From Sulfidibacterium sp964549335 (GTDB lineage Bacteria > Bacteroidota > Bacteroidia > Bacteroidales > F082): DNA of 58,598 nt. The position numbers and the translations under genes were made by a program. Shown in pieces: positions 34,440-42,584 of this stretch. Position 1 is the stretch's first letter, and each line of letters begins with the position of its first letter. Location: the NCBI GenBank assembly GCA_964549335.1, contig CAZJUQ010000004.1, positions 1 through 58,598 on the forward strand, written 5' to 3'. Under the pieces are notes generated by a model that was given only the letters and a program-made list of their open reading frames with translations, did not search any database and had not been told where the DNA came from.

Positions 34440-35237
34440 ATGGATAAATTAGTTACTTTTTTAAGATATTCCAAAGATTTTTTAAAGTTCGGTGAATACA
34501 GATATATCTTTTCGTCGATTAAATATCTGTTGTTGAAACGTACAACATCACGGACACAAATCTATCGCAGCAGTTTGGGAACTTTCCTCGTGCGTAAAGG
34601 TACGCTCGATTTTCAGTTTGCAAATTATGCTTACGAATGGGGAGTGAAAAAATTTGTTGAAGCCAATTACGGTAATTACAACGTCTTTTTCGATATAGGC
34701 AGCAATATAGGAACTTACGCAATTATGCTTGCCAAAAGAGGCTTGCGCACTTTCGCTTTCGAACCGGTAAAAGACAACTACGATGCAATTCGTGTAAATC
34801 TTATCTTGAACAAGCTGGAAGACAAAGTAAAAGTATATCCCGTAGCTCTTGGCTCGTCGAGGTATAAAACCCAATTCGCATTCGACCTTACCAATACCGG
34901 AGCATCACACAAAGCCGATATAGAAAACGACGACGGTTACAAACCCTTGAAAGAGGAAATTGTCGAATCGCAAGTGTTGCCCCTCGACGATTTGTTGGAT
35001 GAATTTAATCTTAAAAAAGAGGATAAAATTTTTATGAAGATAGATGTGGAGGGTATGGAGGCAAATGTACTCAACGGCGCAAAAAGGTTTTTGCAAACAT
35101 TTCCCCACATCTTGATTGTTATGGAATCGGTACACAGCGGTAAAGATAAGCTTGTGGAGGTGTTGAACCAAATAGCCGATTTTGAAATTCTTGAAGTTGA
35201 TGATTTAAACATGGGTGCCCGTAAAATAATCAAATAA
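34440..35237 (+). CDS. FkbM-family methyltransferase
   Basis: A 265-residue class I SAM-dependent methyltransferase. The FkbM pattern is clear: VFFDIGSNIGTYAIMLAKRG (SAM-binding motif I), TFAFEPVKDNYDAIRVNL, and IFMKIDVEGMEANVLNGA. The family O-methylates hydroxyls on sugars or polyketides. In this locus it most likely methylates a sugar of the polymer. It is nine bases upstream of the next glycosyltransferase gene and follows the acetyltransferase, so decoration genes are clustered. The substrate cannot be seen. Confidence 0.9.
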   Translation: MDKLVTFLRYSKDFLKFGEYRYIFSSIKYLLLKRTTSRTQIYRSSLGTFLVRKGTLDFQFANYAYEWGVKKFVEANYGNYNVFFDIGSNIGTYAIMLAKRGLRTFAFEPVKDNYDAIRVNLILNKLEDKVKVYPVALGSSRYKTQFAFDLTNTGASHKADIENDDGYKPLKEEIVESQVLPLDDLLDEFNLKKEDKIFMKIDVEGMEANVLNGAKRFLQTFPHILIVMESVHSGKDKLVEVLNQIADFEILEVDDLNMGARKIIK

Positions 35238-35245
35238 CAGGTGTT

Positions 35246-36439
35246 ATGGTTACGTTAAAAATTATTTTCTGGATATTGCTTTTTATAGTTTTTTATGCTT
35301 ATCTCGGATACGGTATTTTACTCTTTGTTTTGGTAAGGATAAAAAGACTTTTTGTAAAGAAAAAAGAGAATTCCGTTGCGGATTACGAACCCGAGGTGAC
35401 GCTCTTTGTGGCGGCATACAACGAAAAAGATTATGTTGATGCCAAGGTTCAAAACTCATTTGAATTGGAATACCCTAAAGAGAAGGTGAAACAGGTTTGG
35501 GTTACCGACGGTTCGGACGACGGAACTCCCGAAATGCTTAAAAAATACGCCGGCAAAGGTGTGGAAGTGTACCACGAACCGGCACGGGGCGGAAAAATAG
35601 GTGCAATGAACCGGGGAATGAAATTTGTTAAAACCCCCGTGGTGATTTTTTCCGACGGTAACACTATGCTCGGTAAAGAGTCGATAAGACGTATTGTGAA
35701 CCTTTTTGCCGACCCTAAGGTGGGGTGCGTCTCAGGCGAAAAACGTATTTATAACAAAGAAAAAGATACCGCCGCAGGTACCGAAGGAATTTACTGGAAA
35801 TACGAATCGACACTCAAAAAGTGGGATGCCGAACTCTACTCGGTGGTAGGTGCCGCAGGCGAACTCTTTGCCATTCGTACCGAACTGTATCAACCCGTTG
35901 AACGCGATACATTGCTCGATGATTTTATCATCTCGTTACGCATCGCCATGAAAGGAAAAACCATTCAGTACGACCCCGAAGCTTATGCCATTGAAACGGC
36001 ATCGGCTAATGTAAAAGAGGAATTGAAACGGAAAATCCGTATAGCAGCGGGAGGCATACAATCAATTGTGCGTCTGAAACCCCTTTTGAATATCTTTAAA
36101 TACGGAATTTTGAGCTTTCAGTACATTTCGCACAGAGTGTTGCGTTGGACGTTGGCTCCTCTGTCGTTACCTTTGATTTTTATTATTAATTTTATCCTTG
36201 CCTTTCACTACGGAATTACCGATTTCTCAAATATATACACACTTCTGTTTTATGCCGAAGTCCTCTTTTATGTTATGGCATTAGTGGGTTGGTATTTGGA
36301 AAACCGTAAAATAAGCATTAAAATTCTTTTTGTCCCCTACTATTTCTTTATAATGAATTATGCCGTATTTATGGGTATAATAAGATATTTCAAGGGACAA
36401 CAAAGCGTTAACTGGGAAAGAGCAAAACGAGGAAGTTGA
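35246..36439 (+). CDS. Membrane GT2 glycosyltransferase
   Basis: A 397-residue GT2 enzyme with an N-terminal helix (about 5-27) and three or four C-terminal helices (about 285-385). It has EVTLFVAAYNEKDYVD, VWVTDGSDDGTPE, VIFSDGNTMLG and LLDDFIISLRIAMKG, the last corresponding to the catalytic ED region. A K.RIAAGG stretch takes the place of the QxxRW motif of the 27900 and 30062 proteins. It would extend the lipid-linked chain. It is the last glycosyltransferase of the locus and is followed within a few bases by a secreted beta-helix protein. Confidence 0.88.
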   Translation: MVTLKIIFWILLFIVFYAYLGYGILLFVLVRIKRLFVKKKENSVADYEPEVTLFVAAYNEKDYVDAKVQNSFELEYPKEKVKQVWVTDGSDDGTPEMLKKYAGKGVEVYHEPARGGKIGAMNRGMKFVKTPVVIFSDGNTMLGKESIRRIVNLFADPKVGCVSGEKRIYNKEKDTAAGTEGIYWKYESTLKKWDAELYSVVGAAGELFAIRTELYQPVERDTLLDDFIISLRIAMKGKTIQYDPEAYAIETASANVKEELKRKIRIAAGGIQSIVRLKPLLNIFKYGILSFQYISHRVLRWTLAPLSLPLIFIINFILAFHYGITDFSNIYTLLFYAEVLFYVMALVGWYLENRKISIKILFVPYYFFIMNYAVFMGIIRYFKGQQSVNWERAKRGS

Positions 36440-36444
36440 CCCGT

Positions 36445-38103
36445 ATGAACCTGAAAATATTCAAAACGGTTGTTTTTTTTGCCGCCTTGTCTTTCTCATT
36501 TACGGTAAGCGGGCAAAATTGTTCACGCGAAATACCCCCGGATATTTTTACCATTGACGGTGACGAAATGGAAATTCAACCCGGTGAAACAGTATGTTTG
36601 CTTGCCGGCGAAAAAGATTTTTTACTTATAAAAAATGTCCACGGCACCGCTTCGCATCCCGTTACGTTTATTAACAAAGAGGGAGCCGTAATTATTAATA
36701 CCGAACACTATTTCGGAATTAAAATGGCAAACGACAGTTATGTTAAATTACTTGGAAACGGACGTCAGGGTATCGACTACGGTATTCAAGTGCAAAGGGT
36801 AGCCAACGGTGCAGGTATTTCGGTGGGCGAAATGAGTACCGACATAGAAATAGCTTTTGTCGAGGTGGCTAATACCGCAATAGCGGGAGTTTATGCCAAA
36901 ACCGACCCCTCGTGCGATAATTTCGAAGCCACGCGCGGAAAATTTACCATGCGCAATTTTTGGTTGCACCACTGTTATGTTCACAATACCGCAGACGAAG
37001 GCCTCTACATTGGCAGCTCGAAATATACGGGACAGTATCTGCCCGATTGCGATACCACCGTATTACCCCACGTTATCGAGGGCGTTAAAATCTTTAACAA
37101 CATTGTTGAAAACACGGGATGGGACGGTATTCAGGTAAGTTCGGCAACGGTGAATTGCAGTGTACACGACAACCGAATCAAATTCGATTCGCAAGCGGAA
37201 TATCCCGGACAGATGTCGGGAATACTCCTCGGGGGAGGAAGCAAGTGCAAAACATATAACAACACAATTTCCGACGGCAAGGGTGACGGTATTGATGTCT
37301 TCGGATTGGGCAATCATGATATTTTCAACAACCTGATTGTACGTGCCGGACAAACTTACAATCCGGGTAACCCCAACGATTTTAAACATGGTATTTATGT
37401 GGGAAATGTGGTTACGGAACAGGGGGCTCTCTTGGGTTTGTACAACAACACAATAGTCGAACCCAAATCCTTTGGTGTTACACTTGCCAATGACGACATG
37501 TCCCGGATATTTGTTTTAAACAATATCATTACGACACCGGGGCAATTGCCGGTTGCAGGAAATCAGGCTTACATAAATGTTAACACCTCTTCGGGAGTTG
37601 AGGCGCAAAACAATTTTTTAAAACCTTCAAATGCTCAAGTCAAGTTTGTTGATGATGTAAACGGCAATTTTGACCTTCAGCCCTCATCGGCAGCCGTTAA
37701 CTTCGGACAAGACCTTACCTCGCAAGGTGTTATTTTCGATATTCTGAACCGCTCTCGCCCTTTTCATACCTTTTTCGATGCGGGAGCTTTCGAATCTCAC
37801 GACCCACATGCTAATATCGGCGAAACAGGAGAACTTTCGAACAAAATAGCGGTTTATCCAATTCCTTTTTGCGATAATTTGACCGTGAAAATATCAGACC
37901 AAAACGTTTTGAAAGCAGGTGTAATATTTGTTGAATTGATTGATATTACCGGAAAAACGGTGATGAGTTCAAAAAAAATTGTTCCATTACGAGGCGAATA
38001 CATGTTTACTCTTAAAACAGGAAAAATAGATGCGGGATGTTACATATTGAAACTAAATACCGGAGATGACGTAAAAAGGGTAATTGTATTGAAAAAACAG
38101 TGA
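36445..38103 (+). CDS. Secreted right-handed beta-helix protein with T9SS sorting domain
   Basis: I use ATG 36445 (MNLKIFKTVVFF); a TTG at 36436 in frame is less likely. The 552-residue protein has a signal peptide (ending TVSGQ), then a right-handed beta-helix with Asn/Asp/Gly turns (VEGVKIFNNIVEN-type rungs, GIDVFGLGNHDIFNNLIVR, LGLYNNTIV), as in pectate-lyase-like enzymes and epimerases. The last 80 residues (NKIAVYPIPF, LIDITGKTV, MFTLKTGKIDAGCYILKL) are a T9SS type A C-terminal domain, directing export to the surface. No lyase catalytic signature was identified. Encoded within the exopolysaccharide operon, it may bind, epimerise or cut the polymer outside the cell. Confidence 0.88.
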   Translation: MNLKIFKTVVFFAALSFSFTVSGQNCSREIPPDIFTIDGDEMEIQPGETVCLLAGEKDFLLIKNVHGTASHPVTFINKEGAVIINTEHYFGIKMANDSYVKLLGNGRQGIDYGIQVQRVANGAGISVGEMSTDIEIAFVEVANTAIAGVYAKTDPSCDNFEATRGKFTMRNFWLHHCYVHNTADEGLYIGSSKYTGQYLPDCDTTVLPHVIEGVKIFNNIVENTGWDGIQVSSATVNCSVHDNRIKFDSQAEYPGQMSGILLGGGSKCKTYNNTISDGKGDGIDVFGLGNHDIFNNLIVRAGQTYNPGNPNDFKHGIYVGNVVTEQGALLGLYNNTIVEPKSFGVTLANDDMSRIFVLNNIITTPGQLPVAGNQAYINVNTSSGVEAQNNFLKPSNAQVKFVDDVNGNFDLQPSSAAVNFGQDLTSQGVIFDILNRSRPFHTFFDAGAFESHDPHANIGETGELSNKIAVYPIPFCDNLTVKISDQNVLKAGVIFVELIDITGKTVMSSKKIVPLRGEYMFTLKTGKIDAGCYILKLNTGDDVKRVIVLKKQ

Positions 38104-38110
38104 AGTACTG

Positions 38111-38941
38111 ATGCAAAATAAATTGAAAAAGATTATTCCGCCCAAGCTCGGGTATATACTGAAACATCTCTATCTCGGTCTCAGGGGGGCATACTATTTC
38201 GGTACCCGCTACAAGTGTCCCGTTTGCGGATACGGCTTCAGAAAAATGCTGCCGGGCGGATTCGATTTGAAAGTTATTGAAGATATGGAGATAGTAGGGG
38301 CGGGGCGAAGGGAAAACGATGTATGCCCTTTTTGTCAGAGTACCGACCGCGACAGGCTTGTTTATCTCTATTTGAAATATGAAACACCATTTTTCCGCGA
38401 GAAAATATCTTTTTTGCATATTGCTCCGGAACCAGCTCTTTACAAGGTTTTCAAAAAGGCTAAAAATATCGATTATCATCCCGGCACCAAATATTACGAA
38501 GGTTTCTATTACAACAGCAGTGTCGAGGTTATCGATTTGCTGGAACTCCCTTTTAAAGATAACAGTTTCGACTGGATAATGTGCAATCATGTTTTGGAAC
38601 ATATTCCCGACGATGTCAGCGCAATGAACGAACTTTTCAGAGTGCTGAAACCGGGAGGCAAAGGAATTTTGCAGGTGCCATATTCTTTGAAATTGGAGAA
38701 AACATACGAGGACGAACGCTACCGTACACCGGAAGAGAGGGAACGCCACTTCGGACAGTTCGACCATGTCAGAATTTACGGGAAAGATTACCCCGAACGT
38801 TTAAAAGGCTGTGGTTTTAATGTGAAAGTTATCGACCAAAACAGAGATATGCCGCATGTGAAAAATATAGATAAATACGCTCTTAACAAAAAAGAGCAAC
38901 TTTTTGTGGTTGAAAAATCTCGGACTAACAATAGTTTATGA
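38111..38941 (+). CDS. Class I SAM methyltransferase with zinc-finger-like N-terminus
   Basis: A 276-residue protein. The N-terminal part has CPVCGYGF and CPFCQSTDRDRL, two CxxC pairs that suggest a bound zinc. The C-terminal Methyltransf_11-type domain shows FLHIAPEPALYKVFKKAK, IDYHPGT, IDLLELPFKDNSFDWIMCNHVLEHIPDDVSAMNELFRVLKPGG, the classical SAM-fold path. It starts seven bases after the beta-helix gene and overlaps the kinase gene by four bases (ATGA). Substrate is unknown: sugar or protein methylation are both possible. Its link to the kinase is by gene order only. Confidence 0.85.
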   Translation: MQNKLKKIIPPKLGYILKHLYLGLRGAYYFGTRYKCPVCGYGFRKMLPGGFDLKVIEDMEIVGAGRRENDVCPFCQSTDRDRLVYLYLKYETPFFREKISFLHIAPEPALYKVFKKAKNIDYHPGTKYYEGFYYNSSVEVIDLLELPFKDNSFDWIMCNHVLEHIPDDVSAMNELFRVLKPGGKGILQVPYSLKLEKTYEDERYRTPEERERHFGQFDHVRIYGKDYPERLKGCGFNVKVIDQNRDMPHVKNIDKYALNKKEQLFVVEKSRTNNSL

Positions 38942-40455
38942 CAGGCAATGTAAAACCGGTTCTGTTCTTACTTCTGTTCCTTTTGCCGCTGTTTGTTACG
39001 GCAAAAAGCAACTCCTTGTTTTACGGCCAAACGGGATACTACCTTCTTGCTGTATTATTTTTTGTGGCCGCTGTGGTATTGATACTCTTTTCTAAAAGAA
39101 AAAACACCGGTTTTAAAACTCAAATTGCCGCACTGGAACGGCAAACAAAGAAGATTAAAGAACAAATTGCCGTTGTGGGAAAAGATGAAAACAGACTTGT
39201 TGAAAAACGTAAAAAGGAACTGAAAAACATTATTAATGAGATGTCGTTAACCTTAAAGGCATTGCAATCGTCGCTCGAAAAAACAAAAAAAGATTTGTTG
39301 CGAAACAGCGTGCTTATTGCCAATCTCGGACACAGTATCCGTACCAATTTGAACGGCATTATAGGATTTGCAATATTGCTCGAAAACGAATTTGCCCTTA
39401 ACGAAGAAGACGAACTTTACGAATACACCCAAAATATAAAACAGAGCGGTGAAGATTTGATGTACCTGCTTAATAATATTATTGATATAAGCCGTATTGA
39501 AGCCGACTCCTTAAAACTGAAACAAAACGTTTGCGACATTAAAGAACTTACTGCAAATGTTATTGAAGAGTACAAATCAAAAGCCGACGAAAAAGGGATT
39601 AATATTGTTTACCAAAACGAAGGTGTACCCCTGTTTGCTTGCGACAAAGAGATTTTAAGACATATTTTTATCAACCTGCTTGACAATGCCGTAAAATTTA
39701 CGGAAAAGGGATACATAAAAATATCAACGGTTTTCGACCCCAATGTCAAAATTATTAAGTGGATTATTAAAGATACGGGTGTGGGTATCGACAAAGCCTA
39801 CCTCGCCGATATTTTCGAGCCTTACCGTCAGTTCAGTTTGGGATATTCCAAACGAAACTATCAAGGAATAGGTCTGGGGCTCCCCTTGGTAAAGAAACTT
39901 ATCGACAAAATGGAAGGAGCTATTGATGTTAAATCGGAAAAAGCGCGCGGAACAACGGTTACCGTTAGTATTCCTTTCAAAGAAAACGTGAGGGGAAAAG
40001 GAAAACAGGGAAAACCCTTACGGGATTCCAAAAAGAAAAGTGATGAAAAGAGTGAAGAGTTAAAAGTCGAAAACCTGAATATTTTGGTCGTTGAACCCGA
40101 AAATTTCGACGGAATGTTAATGAAAAAAATGCTCGATACCGCCGGCATCGTTTATCTCGCTTTCGACGGCAACGAAGCAATTGAGCATATTGAAAATTTT
40201 AATTCAAAATCATTGACATTCGATTTGGTTTTTATCGAACTGGTAGCCAACGAAATGGAGGGAGAGAATACTTTGCTGGAAAAAATCAGGAAAAATTACG
40301 GAGCCTACGAAAAGGTGCCATTTATAGCAATTTCGTCTTTTCCGAAACTCAATGAGGAGAGCGAAGTGTTGTCGCAAGGTTTTAACGCATATTTGTCAAA
40401 ACCCGTAATAAAAACAAATTTGTTTAAAGTTATCAATAGTTTATTTTTGCATTAA
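38938..40455 (+). CDS. Hybrid histidine kinase with degenerate receiver
   Basis: A 505-residue membrane kinase. Two hydrophobic segments (about 7-22 and 32-51) enclose a very short external loop, followed by a coiled coil (60-125). The HisKA domain has H132 (NLGHSIRTNLNGIIGF), and the ATPase domain has N250 (LLDNAVKF), DTGVGID and GIGLGLPLVKKL. A C-terminal receiver (380-505) keeps S466 and K488 but has E434 instead of the phosphoacceptor Asp (LVFIELVANE) and an E-P pocket in place of Asp-Asp. It should phosphorylate a free response regulator such as those at 18545 or 40483. It overlaps the methyltransferase stop by four bases, so it is in the exopolysaccharide transcript. Confidence 0.93.
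   Translation: MTGNVKPVLFLLLFLLPLFVTAKSNSLFYGQTGYYLLAVLFFVAAVVLILFSKRKNTGFKTQIAALERQTKKIKEQIAVVGKDENRLVEKRKKELKNIINEMSLTLKALQSSLEKTKKDLLRNSVLIANLGHSIRTNLNGIIGFAILLENEFALNEEDELYEYTQNIKQSGEDLMYLLNNIIDISRIEADSLKLKQNVCDIKELTANVIEEYKSKADEKGINIVYQNEGVPLFACDKEILRHIFINLLDNAVKFTEKGYIKISTVFDPNVKIIKWIIKDTGVGIDKAYLADIFEPYRQFSLGYSKRNYQGIGLGLPLVKKLIDKMEGAIDVKSEKARGTTVTVSIPFKENVRGKGKQGKPLRDSKKKSDEKSEELKVENLNILVVEPENFDGMLMKKMLDTAGIVYLAFDGNEAIEHIENFNSKSLTFDLVFIELVANEMEGENTLLEKIRKNYGAYEKVPFIAISSFPKLNEESEVLSQGFNAYLSKPVIKTNLFKVINSLFLH
40419..40449 (+). promoter_or_regulatory. Internal promoter for the second response regulator
   Basis: TTTG (40419-40422), 19 bases, TATTTTTG (40442-40449) match the consensus fully, within the last codons of the kinase gene and 34 bases before the ATG at 40483. 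Confidence 0.6.
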
Positions 40456-40482
40456 AAATTTTAATAATTTCGTAATATTATT

Positions 40483-40887
40483 ATGTCGGAAGTATCGGGA
40501 AATAAAAAGTTGAAAATCTTGGTAGTTGAAGATAATGCTCTAAACGCCAAGTTTGCCGAAGCAGTGTTGAAACGCTTGGGATATGATGTGGATTTTGCAA
40601 TTAACGGAAAAATTGGGGTGGAAAAATTTCTGGAAAACGATTACGACCTTATACTTATGGATATCCAAATGCCCGTTATGGACGGTTTGGAGGCTACACG
40701 TAAAATAAGAGAATACGAAAGTCAACTTGGTAACAACAAGCATATTCCCATTCTTGCGGTTACGGCTTTTGCCATGGAACACGACCGCGAAAACTGTTTG
40801 GAGGCGGGAATGGACGAGTATCTTACTAAACCTTACCGGCCTGCGCAACTCGAAGAACTGATAAAGATGTTCTTCCCCGGAGCGTAA
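40483..40887 (+). CDS. Stand-alone response regulator, canonical
   Basis: A 134-residue receiver with an intact site: E16 and D17 pocket, D60 phosphoacceptor (LILMDIQMPVMDG), T94 and K116 (LTKPY). There is no output domain. It follows the hybrid kinase by 27 bases and has its own consensus promoter, so it can be expressed apart from the long exopolysaccharide transcript. With the receiver at 18545 it brackets the locus. The likely role is to pass signal from the kinase to a protein partner; which one is not visible. Confidence 0.93.
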   Translation: MSEVSGNKKLKILVVEDNALNAKFAEAVLKRLGYDVDFAINGKIGVEKFLENDYDLILMDIQMPVMDGLEATRKIREYESQLGNNKHIPILAVTAFAMEHDRENCLEAGMDEYLTKPYRPAQLEELIKMFFPGA

Positions 40888-40889
40888 TT

Positions 40890-40921
40890 TTGTTGCAAAA
40901 TTTCAGTTAATTTTGCAGCAA
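40890..40921 (+). promoter_or_regulatory. 13-bp inverted repeat between the response regulator and ruvX
   Basis: TTGTTGCAAAATT (40890-40902), six-base loop, AATTTTGCAGCAA (40909-40921): 13 paired positions with a single T-G mismatch. It fills the gap between the response-regulator stop and the ruvX start. No T-run follows, so it is more likely an operator or mRNA hairpin than a terminator. A TAATTTTG -7-like box (40908-40915) sits within it. Confidence 0.5.
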
Positions 40922-40926
40922 ATATT

Positions 40927-41343
40927 ATGAGCAGAATTTTATCTATAGATTACGGACAAAAACGTGCCGGAATTGCCGTTACCGACCCTTTGCAAATTGT
41001 TGCAAACGGGCTTCGTACCGTACATGTCAAAGATATCTGGAATTTTCTCGACAACTATCTGAAAAACGAAAAGGTGGAGACTATTGTGGTGGGCGAACCT
41101 CGAAATATGAATAATATGCCCTCCGATGCAAGCCGCTTTGTCGAACCTTTTGTAAAACAACTTAAAAAACGTTATCCTGATGTGAAGATAGACCGTTACG
41201 ACGAGCGGTTTACCTCAAAACTGGCGCACCAAACAATGCTTTCGGCCGGCCTCGGAAAACAAAAACGGCAAAATAAAGCGCTCGTGGATACTATTAGCGC
41301 AACATTAATTCTGCAATCTTATCTCGAATCAAAAAACAGTTAA
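40927..41343 (+). CDS. ruvX: Holliday junction resolvase RuvX (YqgF)
   Basis: A 138-residue RNase H-fold protein. Motifs are intact: ILSIDYGQKRAGIAVTDP with the first Asp, VVGEPRNMNN with the Glu, and the C-terminal DTISATLILQSYLES with the third acid. The family (also called YqgF/RuvX) acts in 16S rRNA 5' maturation and has been proposed as a Holliday-junction resolvase. It is followed after 3 bases by the peptide deformylase gene, a pairing that couples two small housekeeping proteins. No regulatory element beyond the hairpin upstream was found. Confidence 0.95.
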   Translation: MSRILSIDYGQKRAGIAVTDPLQIVANGLRTVHVKDIWNFLDNYLKNEKVETIVVGEPRNMNNMPSDASRFVEPFVKQLKKRYPDVKIDRYDERFTSKLAHQTMLSAGLGKQKRQNKALVDTISATLILQSYLESKNS

Positions 41344-41346
41344 AAA

Positions 41347-41919
41347 ATGATGTTACCTATTACGGCATACGGACACCCAACCCTTAAAAAAAGAGGTGAG
41401 GATATTGATAAAAATTATCCCGGACTTGAGCAACTTATCGTAGATATGTTCGAAACCATGTACCATTCGCACGGTGTAGGGCTTGCAGCACAGCAAATAA
41501 ACAAAGCCGTAAAACTTTTTGTTGTGGATGCATCCCCTTTTGCCGACGAACATCCCGGAACCAAAGATTTTAAAAAAGTCTTTATTAACGCCGTTATCCA
41601 TAAAGAAGAGGGCGACGAGTGGGAATTTGAAGAAGGTTGTTTGAGTGTGCCCGGAATTAACGAATATGTGAAACGTAAACCCGTGATTTACATGAGTTAT
41701 TACGACGAAAATTTTACTTTTCACGAAAACGAACGTTTCGACGGTATAAAGGCGAGAATAATTCAACACGAATACGACCATACGCAAGGAATTGTCTTTA
41801 TTGAAAGATTGCCCAATATAAAACGTATGTTGCTCAAAAGCAAACTGAAAGACATAAGCAACGGAAAGGTAAGTGTGGATTATAAAATGATTTTCCCCAA
41901 AAAAAAGGTTAAACGTTAA
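41347..41919 (+). CDS. def: Peptide deformylase
   Basis: A 190-residue enzyme with the three family motifs: HGVGLAAQQI (motif 1), EEGCLSVPGI (motif 2, with the metal cysteine) and IQHEYDHTQGIVFIE (motif 3, HEXXH). It removes the N-formyl group from nascent chains in the cytoplasm. The start at ATG 41347 leaves three bases after the ruvX stop and is followed by the usual first strand (ITAYGHPTL). All metal ligands and the catalytic Glu are present. The next gene is 64 bases downstream. Confidence 0.97.
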   Translation: MMLPITAYGHPTLKKRGEDIDKNYPGLEQLIVDMFETMYHSHGVGLAAQQINKAVKLFVVDASPFADEHPGTKDFKKVFINAVIHKEEGDEWEFEEGCLSVPGINEYVKRKPVIYMSYYDENFTFHENERFDGIKARIIQHEYDHTQGIVFIERLPNIKRMLLKSKLKDISNGKVSVDYKMIFPKKKVKR

Positions 41920-41983
41920 AGTCTGCGATGTCAGGGAATTTTCGAAAGGTTTTATGTGTAAATAAAAATAAAATATAAAACGC

Positions 41984-42526
41984 ATGAAAAAGATATTGTT
42001 ACTGTTTACGGCATTTATTGTTTTGATGTCGTCATGCAAGCAAAAGGGTGATAGCAAAAACGGTTCGAAACCCGATGCCGGCAAGTTGTTGAAAGAAATT
42101 CAATCGGACGAAAAGCAACTGTTCAACGAAAATATCAATAACATCGATTTCGAAAAAGCCATTGAGCTCGCAAACAAATACGAAGAATACGCCAAAGCTT
42201 TTCCGGACGATACCCTTGCCCCCGAAATGCTTTTCAAAGCTTCGGATATACTGATGAATTTCGGTAAACCGCACCGAACAATATCTCTTTTTAAAAAATT
42301 GATACATGATTATCCCGAATACAAAAAGGTGGCAATATGCTATTTTTTAATGGCTTTTGTTTATGACGACCAGCTCAAAGATTACAAAAACGCCGCCAAA
42401 TATTATCAATTGTATTTGGATAAGTATCCCGGAGGCGAATTTTCTAAAGATGCTCAAATGGCATTGAAATATCTCGGTAAACCTGCCGACGAACTTATTA
42501 AGGCTTTCGAAGAAAAAAATAAATAA
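41984..42526 (+). CDS. TPR-repeat lipoprotein, BamD/YbgF-like
   Basis: A 180-residue protein with a lipoprotein signal (MKKILLLFTAFIVLMSSC, lipobox ending SSC). The mature part is helical with TPR-like repeats (FEKAIELANKYEEYAKAFPDD, TISLFKKLIHDYPEYKK, DYKNAAKYYQLYLDKYPGGEF), whose aYP and P.d residues match the outer-membrane lipoprotein group near BamD/YbgF. It would act as a scaffold in the periplasm. A hairpin at 42530-42549 probably ends its transcript. Exact partner is unknown. Confidence 0.8.
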   Translation: MKKILLLFTAFIVLMSSCKQKGDSKNGSKPDAGKLLKEIQSDEKQLFNENINNIDFEKAIELANKYEEYAKAFPDDTLAPEMLFKASDILMNFGKPHRTISLFKKLIHDYPEYKKVAICYFLMAFVYDDQLKDYKNAAKYYQLYLDKYPGGEFSKDAQMALKYLGKPADELIKAFEEKNK

Positions 42527-42529
42527 AAC

Positions 42530-42549
42530 ATAGGGGGGCATCCCTCTAT
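42530..42549 (+). terminator. Probable intrinsic terminator after the TPR lipoprotein
   Basis: ATAGGGGG (42530-42537), loop GCAT, CCCTCTAT (42542-42549) pairs over eight bases with one G-T pair and is followed by TTTA. It lies just past the stop at 42526 and just before the next promoter. Confidence 0.55.
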
Positions 42550-42556
42550 TTTACCT

Positions 42557-42564
42557 TATCTTTG
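42557..42564 (+). promoter_or_regulatory. -7 box for the acyltransferase gene
   Basis: TATCTTTG matches TAnnTTTG exactly, 20 bases before ATG 42585. There is no TTG at the -33 distance. It rules out a GTG at 42564 as the start and favours the ATG. Confidence 0.5.
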
Positions 42565-42584
42565 TGCCTCAATATCCTGTAGGT

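Noticed and set aside
36436..36444. TTG 36436 as the start of the beta-helix protein
   Set aside because: ATG 36445 gives a cleaner signal peptide; the TTG adds only three residues.
40885..40892. A second TAATTTTG box as a ruvX promoter
   Set aside because: It overlaps the preceding stop codon and has no TTG at a suitable distance.
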